Positions 43,073 through 53,453 of a stretch of DNA of 53,453 bases are shown in pieces. The position numbers and the translations under genes were made by a program. The first letter of the stretch is position 1; every line of letters starts with the position of its first letter. Under the pieces are notes generated by a model. The model made no database searches and had not been told where the DNA came from. It saw only the letters and a program-made list of their open reading frames with translations. This DNA is from Armatimonadota bacterium (GTDB taxonomy: Bacteria > Armatimonadota > JAAZEB01). The stretch is from assembly GCA_012512265.1 (NCBI GenBank), contig JAAZEM010000025.1, positions 1-53,453 on the forward strand. Direction: 5' to 3'.

Positions 43073-44128
43073 ATGGAAGCCCGCCTCAAACCCGCCGTGG
43101 CCCGCATCCTGGATGAGCTCCGCTCTCGCCCGAAGGGCATCAAAAAGATGTCGGCCAGACGCCTCCTGCGCGCGTTTGGCTACGAGCGGCGTAGCCAGGA
43201 GAATGTGCGCGAGATACGTGCGGAGCTCGCGCGTGCCAGGATCGAGGTCAACCTGGCCGTGGATGACCCGAAAACCCTGGATGAGCTGGTCACTCTGCGG
43301 CTACGCAAGGCGACACGGGCGCTTCCGGTTGATGCGAGTGACGCACCCCCTGCCGGGGGGAAGACGGTTGGCGACCGGCCGCTCTCGCCGCTGCCCACCC
43401 CGGCGCAGATCGCGCAAGGCCGGCACCGGGATATCACCGACGTCATTGCAGCCGTCAAACAGTGCACGGTACAGATCTTCACGGAGATCGGCGAGGGCTC
43501 CGGTGTCATCGTGGATCCCAATGGCCTCATCCTCACCAACCGGCACGTGGTCGATACCGAGGAGGGTCTCTCCGAGCGCTACGTTCACGTGCATTTCGCC
43601 GATGGCACTGAGGATGACGCGACGGTGGTTCGCTCGCACCGCCCCCTCGACTACGCGCTTCTCGTGGTGCCACGCCAGGGCCTATGTGCGGTGCCGCTGG
43701 GCGATCCCCTCAAGCTCAAGGATGCGCAGACGCTCTACGCCATCGGCAACCCCGGGGGGCTGGCGTTCAGCGTCACCCGGGGAATCGTCAGCGCCGCGCG
43801 CCGCGTCTGCACGACCAACGTGGAGTACATCCAGACGGATGCGGCGATCAACGCCGGCAGCTCCGGCGGGCCAGTGGTGACCGAACAGGGTGATCTCGTC
43901 GGCATCAGCGCGTGGGCGTATCGTGGCGATGGGCGTTTGCAGGCACAGGGGATCAACTTCGCCATCCCCGTCGACTACATGCGTGAAGAGATACGCGCGT
44001 TGCGGGCCATCGGTTTCCAGGAGGCCTGTCGTCGCTACTACTGCCGCCACTGCGGCTGGCTTGAAGAGAGCGAAGGCCGCTACTGCAGCAACTGCGGGGC
44101 CGCGCGTACCGAAGGGAGCGAGAGGTGA
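43073..44128 (+). CDS. Cytoplasmic HtrA/trypsin-like serine protease with zinc ribbon
   Basis: 351 residues with no signal peptide or membrane helix. Residues 1-80 are a basic, helical region (KMSARRLLRAFGYERRSQ), perhaps for nucleic acid or protein binding. A Pro-rich linker precedes a trypsin-like domain with a full catalytic triad: His158 in LTNRHVVD, Asp193 in HRPLDYALL and Ser264 in GSSGGP. The C-terminus has a zinc ribbon (C324, C327, C338, C341). No PDZ domain is present. ATG 43073 follows AGGAG and GGAGG. Its stop overlaps the next gene's GTG. HtrA proteases normally act in the periplasm, so this would be an intracellular version; its target is unknown. Confidence 0.85.
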   Translation: MEARLKPAVARILDELRSRPKGIKKMSARRLLRAFGYERRSQENVREIRAELARARIEVNLAVDDPKTLDELVTLRLRKATRALPVDASDAPPAGGKTVGDRPLSPLPTPAQIAQGRHRDITDVIAAVKQCTVQIFTEIGEGSGVIVDPNGLILTNRHVVDTEEGLSERYVHVHFADGTEDDATVVRSHRPLDYALLVVPRQGLCAVPLGDPLKLKDAQTLYAIGNPGGLAFSVTRGIVSAARRVCTTNVEYIQTDAAINAGSSGGPVVTEQGDLVGISAWAYRGDGRLQAQGINFAIPVDYMREEIRALRAIGFQEACRRYYCRHCGWLEESEGRYCSNCGAARTEGSER

Positions 44129-44673
44129 GGCCTCCTGCTGCACATCACCGTCTGGGCGTGAGCCTGCTCCAGCAGCGCGAGAGAGGCGTGCCGCAGCTGG
44201 CGGAGCACCACGCTCGCACCCCGGAGCAACGGGAGACACTGCGCGCGCAGGGCGCGCAGGCCATCATGGATGGGATGAAGCGCCTGGGAGCTTCCGATCC
44301 CACCGCGCTCCAGGATGAGAACGGCTTCCTCCATTTCCCGGTGGGATCGATTCAGTGCACGCTGGGCATCGTCACCCTGGAGGAGCGCGACCTTTTCCTA
44401 GTGTACGTCCCCATAATGGACCTGCCTTCGGATCGCGACCTCATCCTCCCGCTCTACCGCCTCCTTCTGGAGCTGAACAACCGTTTCGAGCTTTCCATCG
44501 CCAAGTTTGGCCTGCACGGCGATACCATCTTCCTCAGCGCCATGCGCCCCCTGGACAGCCTGGATCCCACCGAGGTGGAGGATATGGTGCGCTGGGTTTC
44601 CAGGGTTGCCGATGATATCGATGACCGCCTCCTGGCCGAGTTCGGCGGTACGTCCAAGCGCCGGGACGGGTAG
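44125..44673 (+). CDS. YbjN/type III secretion chaperone-like protein
   Basis: A 182-residue cytoplasmic protein. After a charged helical N-terminus, residues about 60-175 (HFPVGSIQCTLGIV, DLFLVYVPIMDLP, LLELNNRFELSIAKFGLHG, IFLSAMRPL) resemble the YbjN/secretion-chaperone fold, a small alpha/beta domain that binds unfolded or partner segments. Its GTG start overlaps the protease stop (GTGA), so it is probably made in step with the protease and may deliver substrates to it or regulate it; this is inferred. A 6-bp AGGGCG/CGCCCT hairpin lies at its stop. Confidence 0.65.
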   Translation: MRPPAAHHRLGVSLLQQRERGVPQLAEHHARTPEQRETLRAQGAQAIMDGMKRLGASDPTALQDENGFLHFPVGSIQCTLGIVTLEERDLFLVYVPIMDLPSDRDLILPLYRLLLELNNRFELSIAKFGLHGDTIFLSAMRPLDSLDPTEVEDMVRWVSRVADDIDDRLLAEFGGTSKRRDG

Positions 44674-44753
44674 GGCGCCGCGCCCTCACGCGATGCGGGC
44701 GCGCCGATGGGGGCTTTGCCGAATGACCACCGATTATTGGGCCCGCCGGGTGG

Positions 44754-45092
44754 CTACCTTCCCGCTGCGTTGAGCGCATCGGCGGCGGCTTCCGCGTGTG
44801 CCTGCGCCGAGGCGAGCATCGGTTCGTAGCAGGGGTCGATGGCGTTCAGAAGCTGCTGCACCTCATCCAGCGCCGCCTGCAGGTGCGCCAGCGCCGCACT
44901 CTCCTCAGCGGTCTCGGTGTATCCCGCCTGAATCCGGAGGCGCGCCTCCTTGCCCAGATCCAGCGCCTCTTCCAGCGCGTCACGCCGGGCCGGCAGGTCG
45001 CGCGTTCGCCCCGCGTGCGCGATCCGCTGTGCCATTCGGCGCGCGAAGTGTGCGGCCCAGTCCTCCTGAAAGCCCACCGGGGAGTCGTTCAT
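44754..45092 (-). CDS. Small helical hypothetical protein
   Basis: 112 residues, predicted almost wholly helical and Ala/Glu/Leu-rich (LEEALDLGKEARLRIQ, LAHLQAALDEVQQLLNA). I do not recognise a family. ATG 45092 is chosen because MNDSPVGFQEDWAAHF begins normal coding sequence, while upstream in-frame codons are Arg/Gly-rich. GGAGGG lies 13 bases before it, a long spacing. It is the last minus-strand gene before the convergent YbjN-like gene and is 228 bases from the NlpC/P60 gene, so it may belong to that transcript. Confidence 0.5.
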   Translation of the reverse strand: MNDSPVGFQEDWAAHFARRMAQRIAHAGRTRDLPARRDALEEALDLGKEARLRIQAGYTETAEESAALAHLQAALDEVQQLLNAIDPCYEPMLASAQAHAEAAADALNAAGR

Positions 45093-45320
45093 ATCGGCCG
45101 CATACCCTCCGCGACGGCCCGCGAAACACCCCCAGCCCGGCTCGCCGCGCCGCTGAGCGGGTGGCAAGCCTCGCTGAAGCCACGCGCCGGCGCATACCAA
45201 TATGCCCTGCCGCGCTGCCGGTGATCGACCCCCGAATCGAGCCGCCGCAGAGGGATGCAAGGGCGAGGGAGTAAAGTGGCGTGCCGTTGGACCGTGATCA
45301 CGCCGTGCGCGCGTTCGACG

Positions 45321-46220
45321 CTACCAGATCCGTCTCGCGCCCCACCAGCGCTCCAGCGCCGGTGCCAGGGGGCTCACTTCCACGCAATGGCCCTCGCTAT
45401 CGTGCGCGTGGATGTAGGATTCCGGGCCAACGGCGATACCGACGTGCGTCGGCAGGTTCCAGCGCGACCGGCCGAAGAAGAGGAGATCGCCCGCCTGCAC
45501 CTCGGTTACGGCGACCGATATACCGTGGCGCACCTGAAGCCGGGCGTCGCGGAGCAGGCGTCGGCCATGGACGCCAAAGAGCACCTGGACAAACCCGGAG
45601 CAGTCCACACCTCGCGGGGTCCCGCCGCCCCAGAGGTAGGACACGCCCACCCAGCGATGCGCGTCCGCGAGGAGGGCCTCCACGTCCAGCGGATGGTCAG
45701 ACTCGGCCCCCTCGGGCGTTGTCTCCCTTCGACAGGGAGAGGGGGGCGCAAGCGGCTCGTAATCGATCCTTCTCAGCGATGTGGCCGGGACCCAGGCCGG
45801 GCCATCCGGCAGGAGCACCTGCCGGCGCTCGCCGGCGGACTCGCCGGCGGTGAGGCGCGTGCCATAATAGAGCTCCAGGCGCGGCTCGCTGGCTTCCGGG
45901 GCAGGGTAAGCGGGCACGATGAGATCGCTGATGACGTGGTCCGGCTTGTCCAGCGAGGCGACGGGCACGGTCTCTGCCTGCAACGTCCAGCCACGGTAGG
46001 AGTCGGGGCTCTCGACATAGGCGTAGTCACCGCACTCCGCCAGGACCCGAAGCGGCGTTCCGAGTAGCACCTGGCTCACGCGCTCGGAACCGGGGACAGG
46101 ACGCGACCACAGATCGGCCACGGAAACCCGCACACGGCACAGCGCGCCGGGGGCGATGGGGGAATCCGGCGGGGCGATCCGCTCCTTCGCCTCGCCGGAA
46201 GCACGCTTCCTACTTTCCAC
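45321..46220 (-). CDS. NlpC/P60 family cysteine peptidase with SH3-like domains
   Basis: 299 residues, similar to YkfC-type gamma-D-glutamyl-L-diamino-acid endopeptidases that trim murein peptides. Two SH3b-like regions (about 28-90 and 95-152) precede a catalytic NlpC/P60 domain. That domain has Cys207 in GVDCSGF, His259 in LPTHVGIAVG and His271 in YIHAHD. The SH3 part shows PVPGSERVSQVLLG and YVESPDSYRGW. No signal peptide is visible, which fits recycling of imported peptides in the cytoplasm, as in YkfC. The GTG start overlaps the DUF1844 gene by 11 bases. Confidence 0.85.
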   Translation of the reverse strand: MESRKRASGEAKERIAPPDSPIAPGALCRVRVSVADLWSRPVPGSERVSQVLLGTPLRVLAECGDYAYVESPDSYRGWTLQAETVPVASLDKPDHVISDLIVPAYPAPEASEPRLELYYGTRLTAGESAGERRQVLLPDGPAWVPATSLRRIDYEPLAPPSPCRRETTPEGAESDHPLDVEALLADAHRWVGVSYLWGGGTPRGVDCSGFVQVLFGVHGRRLLRDARLQVRHGISVAVTEVQAGDLLFFGRSRWNLPTHVGIAVGPESYIHAHDSEGHCVEVSPLAPALERWWGARRIW

Positions 46221-46632
46221 CGGTGCTCTTTCTGAGGTAGTTCATCTGCAAGTCCATCACCACGCGCCGCAGTTCCCGGATCTCGGGCTCCGAGAGCTTC
46301 CCCTCCAGATGCCCGACCAGGTATTGAATGGTATCCACCGCGATCTTCGCCTGCGGCAGGTCCTCTTCCACCTGGCCCGTCTTCTGATTGGCGATGAAGC
46401 CCATCTTCTGCCAGGCGAATCCGTGCAGCATGCCGATCATCGAGGTGAGGAGCACGTAGATATCGACCTCCGGTGGGAACTGGCCCTCTCCGGCAGCCTG
46501 ATCCGTCTGCCCGGCGGGCGCCTCCTCGCTCGCGGCTTTGGCAGCGGGCGGTGGCTCCTCGGTCGGCGTCTCTGTCTCGGCGTTCACCCGCCGCTTGTCG
46601 ACGACCTCGAACCCCTCTTGCTTCTCTTCCAT
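46210..46632 (-). CDS. DUF1844 family protein
   Basis: 140 residues. The first 55 are an acidic, Pro/Ala-rich disordered tail. The remainder (VDIYVLLTSMIGMLHGFAWQ, LPQAKIAVDTIQYLVGHLEG, ELRRVVMDLQMNYLRK) matches DUF1844, a small helical family of unknown function. ATG 46632 follows GGGAGG by 7 bases; GTG 46635 is an alternative. It starts 3 bases after the tatD stop and overlaps the NlpC/P60 gene. Confidence 0.8.
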   Translation of the reverse strand: MEEKQEGFEVVDKRRVNAETETPTEEPPPAAKAASEEAPAGQTDQAAGEGQFPPEVDIYVLLTSMIGMLHGFAWQKMGFIANQKTGQVEEDLPQAKIAVDTIQYLVGHLEGKLSEPEIRELRRVVMDLQMNYLRKSTGGK

Positions 46633-46635
46633 CAC

Positions 46636-47449
46636 TCAACCTCCCACTACACGGACTCCGAATAGGGTCTCGAAACGCGCCGTGGTGGCGTTGGCCACGG
46701 CATCAAGTGTGGTGCCGTGGAGGAGGGCGACACACTCCGCCACGGTGACGACATGCGCCGGCTCGTTGCGCCGGCCGCGATACGGCACCGGCGCCAGGTA
46801 GGGCGAGTCTGTCTCCACCATCAGGCGTTCCAGGGGCAAGCTGGCGATCACCTCCCGCAGAGCGGAGGCATTCTTGAAGGTCACCTGCCCCGCCACCCCG
46901 ATGGCCAGGCCCATCCCGAGGGCTTCCGCTGCCAGCGCCGCGTCGCCCGAGAAGCAATGCAACACGCCTCCCGCTTCCGGAAGGCCCTCCTCCCGCAGGA
47001 TGCGTGTGAGGTCGGCATCCGAGTCGCGGTTGTGCAGGATGATCGGGCGATTTGCCTCGCGGGCCAGCGCCAGGTGCGCTCGCAGAACCCGCTGTTGCAC
47101 ATCGCGCGGGGAGAGGTCGCGGTAGTAATCGAGACCGCATTCGCCGACTCCCACCACGCGCGGATGCTTCAGAAGGGCGCGCAGTTCGGCCAACGCTGCG
47201 TCAGTGCAAGTTTCGGCATCGTGCGGGTGGATCCCTACCGAGGCATACACGCCCGGGAGCCGCTCCGAGAGACGCACGGCCTCCCGGCTCGATGGGAGGT
47301 CATAGCCGGGAATGAGGATCGCGACGACCCCTGCCTCGCGGGCACGCGCGATGACGGCATCCAGATCCGGTTGGTATCCCTCGTGGTTCAGGTGGGCGTG
47401 GCTGTCCACGACGCCTGCGGCCTGAGGTCGGAGGCCACCGTTCACTGCT

Positions 47450-47460
<11 letters not shown>
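46636..47460 (-). CDS. tatD: TatD family metal-dependent deoxyribonuclease
   Basis: A 274-residue TIM-barrel hydrolase. Metal-binding motifs are DSHAHLNH (H21, H23), VGVGECGLDYYRD, a HNRDSDADL segment, GVLHCFSG and VETDSPYLAP, all standard for TatD nucleases (3'-5' DNase/RNase or D-aminoacyl-tRNA-type hydrolases). The start may be GTG 47460, behind GGAGGAA and overlapping the DUF697 gene by 11 bases, or GTG 47445, 4 bases after that gene's stop; the family length (about 260) suits either. Confidence 0.9.
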
Positions 47461-51466
<4,006 letters not shown>

Positions 51467-51906
51467 CCAGCGTGAACCTTTCCATGGGCCCGCCCACACT
51501 CAGGCTGGGGGCTTGATAGGTTGCGGGAAGCCCGGGCGGCCTCCCTCGGCTCGAATGGGAACCGGCGTCTCTCTCGGGCTCTGACACGCTTCAGGGCGCT
51601 TCCCGCATCCCTATCAGGGATGGCGCTGTCCAAGCTTCGCCGCGAAGCGATCTCGGCGGGCGGCACGGAGAGACGCCTCGTTAGCACACGCGATGGGCTC
51701 AAGGATGTATGTCCCCCGGCGCTATTCTGGCCGGCGACAGTAGACTCCTGCCCCATGCGGCCGGATCACCCGCCACTCCCTCGTGCACTCCTCCCTCGTC
51801 CGGGCGTCAGACCGGTGGGTAGGGAAGCCGGGGATGCCCGCGCCTTCCCATCCGCGTCCAGCCCCTTCGTCCGCGATACCGACCCAGACGCGCGTGGAAG
51901 AGGCGC

Positions 51907-51935
51907 TTGTCTCCGGCGCGGGGATATGCTATACT
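51907..51935 (+). promoter_or_regulatory. Extended -10 promoter with long leader
   Basis: TTGTCT (51907-51912), a 17-base spacer and TATACT (51930-51935) preceded by TGC. It shares TGCTATAmT with the promoters at 20258 and 42977. Transcription would run about 390 bases before the next start codon. Confidence 0.6.
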
Positions 51936-52040
51936 GGCACACATCCAGTACAGAGGGCGGGTGCCCCAGAAAGGCGCGGCCATGCATAAGCCATTGCCAG
52001 GGCAGACTCTCTGCAAGCGAGTAAGCGGTGGCCTTCGACC

Positions 52041-52056
52041 AATGGGCCGGCCCATT
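52041..52056. repeat. Perfect 16-base palindrome
   Basis: AATGGGCC followed directly by GGCCCATT, with no spacer. It may be a dimeric protein binding site or a leader hairpin, or a chance outcome in GC-rich DNA. Confidence 0.5.
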
Positions 52057-52212
52057 CGCGCCGACGCCAGCTCCTCGCCATGCGCTTCTCGACCTGGCCC
52101 TGCTCCCGATACCGCGTGTGCTCCTCCTCCCCTCTGCTACTCCAATTGGACCCCTCTCGCTCTCTCTGACCCATCTCTTGCAAGGCTTTCGCGCCCCGCG
52201 ACTCAGGGGAGA

Positions 52213-52228
52213 GGCATCGGCCGATGCC
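52213..52228. repeat. Second perfect 16-base palindrome
   Basis: GGCATCGG followed directly by CCGATGCC, no spacer, 172 bases after the first palindrome and about 105 bases before the next start codon. The two palindromes differ in sequence, so they are not copies of one site. Confidence 0.5.
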
Positions 52229-52333
52229 GCCGCTCTTCCGGCTGGACCACATGGCGGATCCACACGCCACACCGGCTGAGGGACACCAGGGCGGAGAGTT
52301 CCGTCTTATGGGTACTCAGGGATGGGAGAGAAG

Positions 52334-53453
52334 ATGGTGTACCACTCTCTAGTGAAATGCGCTCCGTCGGCCATCCTCCTGTTGGCGGTTACCGGCATGC
52401 CCGCCTGTGCTGAAAGCATCCGGATTACCGATGCAAGCCTCACCTTCCCAGGGGCCGACCAGATTCGTGTCCTGGTGACAGCGACATCCAAGGACGTGCC
52501 CGTCGGCAGCTACTACACGGAGCTGCAGTTCCTGGAGAACGAGGAGATCCCGCAAGGCTTCGTGGTGCGCAACCAGCGGCACGTGGTCCCCGAGAAGCAG
52601 GAGATCGCGGTGACCGGCGACCGGGATAACGGCCCATTTGATGAGGACCCCCGCGAAGGCACCTACGCGCGCACCTTCTCGGTGAAGGGCTGGAAGCCGG
52701 GCCTCTATGCCTTGCGCATCGCGGCGCACAACCGCCCGGCAACCGGGCCGTACGTGCTCGACACTCGCTCCTTCCCATTCCGAATCACCGCCGAGGGCAA
52801 GGTGGTCGAGTTCAATCCCAAAGAGCTGGAGATTCCAGCCAAGACGGTGATGATCTACAAGCAGCAGGATGTGTATGCCTGTTTTCCCTCCCTGGCAAAG
52901 CAAGAAGGCGAGGACACGCTTAGCACCGGGTTCGGGACGCGCGTGCGCCGCAGTCACATCGATCCGACCGGCGGGAGCAAGCGGATGGTCTCGCGCGATG
53001 GCGGCCTCACCTGGTCCGAGAGCGCGGAGACGTTCCCGCTTCCCCAATACAAGGCGAAGGACGGCCGGCTGGTGCGGGCCACTGCCCGCGGTTGGGTGTA
53101 CGTGAACGCCGCGGAGAAGGAGCGCCTGATCCAGGAGCAGCGCGTCGTCATGGATGCGCGCCCGGGAACAGTGGCCTACCTCAGCCCCGACTACCTCGTC
53201 CAGGTCTCGGAGGACGGCAAGAAGTGGAAAACGGAGACGATTCCCGCCCCAGACTACGTCGCCGGGCTGATGGTTTTCCGCGATGAGAGCTCTTACATCT
53301 ACACCTCGCAGGGAATCCGGCTCGTGGCGATCTATGGCAAGCGGAAAGGCGTGAAGGAGCACGAGGTCTTTATCCTCCGTTCGGCTGATGATGGCAAGAG
53401 CTGGCAGTTCATCCCGCTGCTCCCCGATGGCCCCCAGGGCGTGGACCTAAACG
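52334..53453 (+). CDS. Exported Asp-box (BNR/sialidase-fold) protein, partial
   Basis: The frame is open to the window end (373 residues seen), so the C-terminus is missing. A signal peptide (hydrophobic AILLLAVTGMPACA, cut before ESI) is followed by an N-terminal beta domain (about 27-155). A propeller with Asp-boxes follows: SRDGGLTW at 220-227, SEDGKKW at 292-298 and SADDGKSW at 350-357. This is the fold of exo-sialidases and related secreted proteins. The catalytic Arg triad and Tyr cannot be judged in the visible part, so sialidase activity is not claimed. ATG 52334 follows GGGAGAG; an in-frame ATG at 52322 is less well placed. Confidence 0.8.
   Translation, partial: MVYHSLVKCAPSAILLLAVTGMPACAESIRITDASLTFPGADQIRVLVTATSKDVPVGSYYTELQFLENEEIPQGFVVRNQRHVVPEKQEIAVTGDRDNGPFDEDPREGTYARTFSVKGWKPGLYALRIAAHNRPATGPYVLDTRSFPFRITAEGKVVEFNPKELEIPAKTVMIYKQQDVYACFPSLAKQEGEDTLSTGFGTRVRRSHIDPTGGSKRMVSRDGGLTWSESAETFPLPQYKAKDGRLVRATARGWVYVNAAEKERLIQEQRVVMDARPGTVAYLSPDYLVQVSEDGKKWKTETIPAPDYVAGLMVFRDESSYIYTSQGIRLVAIYGKRKGVKEHEVFILRSADDGKSWQFIPLLPDGPQGVDLN

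Larger units (their letters stand above)
51467..52333. other. Gene-free region with promoter and palindromes
   Basis: 867 bases without a convincing gene on either strand; the open frames here are Arg/Pro/Ser-rich and lack start signals or family motifs. The right part carries an extended -10 promoter (51907-51935) and two perfect 16-base palindromes (52041-52056 and 52213-52228), which would lie in a leader of about 390 bases ahead of the exported Asp-box gene. Confidence 0.6.

Noticed and set aside
51521..52024. 167-residue plus-strand frame in the gene-free region
   Set aside because: Arg/Ser/Pro-rich, no start signal, and a promoter lies inside it.

Overview
The window is a high-GC bacterial chromosome segment with densely packed genes on both strands. 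The best taxonomic hint is the type IV pilin-like protein near 6.4 kb. It has an N-terminal methylation helix followed by an [18 protein letters not shown] block and an H-x9-DG motif, a combination common in Armatimonadota (also seen in Planctomycetes and Verrucomicrobia). Together with the many secreted beta-propeller proteins, the GH123/DUF4091-like enzyme and a DUF6785-type membrane protein, I infer Armatimonadota or a close relative. This is an inference from gene content, not a measured placement. The cell is probably diderm: it encodes a TolC-type outer membrane protein.

Layout. 0-6.1 kb: a Gfo/Idh/MocA dehydrogenase, then two minus-strand genes, a double-SIS MurQ/GKRP-like protein and an FG-GAP propeller protein. 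6.4-17.2 kb: a frameshifted prepilin, then plus-strand genes for a PQQ-type sugar dehydrogenase lipoprotein, a GH123/DUF4091-like secreted enzyme, a C-type sulfatase, a UPF0114 membrane protein, two exported propeller proteins and a neutral-ceramidase-like hydrolase. These look like a glycan or glycoconjugate utilisation cluster. 17.2-20.0 kb: housekeeping rpsA, with a long hairpin-rich leader, and coaE.

20.2-33.5 kb is the most unusual part. A good sigma70 promoter precedes four consecutive large exported proteins of 1784, 598, 993 and 897 residues. Three of them end in the same roughly 430-residue C-terminal module (GLxMxSxP ... GWNMIG ... GYW ... EPP/EAPP ... LxWP ... terminal V-R). One carries an M6-protease-like domain whose HExxH zinc site is absent. 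The fourth protein is a CsgG/FlgT-like membrane-anchored protein with fibronectin-like domains. I propose this is a dedicated cell-surface or secretion system.

33.6-38.7 kb: a DegT/DnrJ aminotransferase, an MFS transporter overlapping a LOG-family phosphoribohydrolase, and L-fucose isomerase on the minus strand. 39.0-42.8 kb (minus): an AbrB-like regulator behind a consensus promoter, TolC, and an ABC-2 ATPase and permease pair, forming an export operon. 43.0-44.7 kb: a cytoplasmic HtrA-like protease with a zinc ribbon, overlapping a YbjN-like gene. 44.8-49.5 kb (minus): a tightly overlapped chain of tgt, a DUF697 protein, tatD, a DUF1844 protein and an NlpC/P60 peptidase, with a small helical protein downstream. 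49.5-51.5 kb: a large DUF6785-like membrane protein. The window ends in an open exported Asp-box (sialidase-fold) protein. No tRNA, rRNA, CRISPR array or insertion sequence was recognised.
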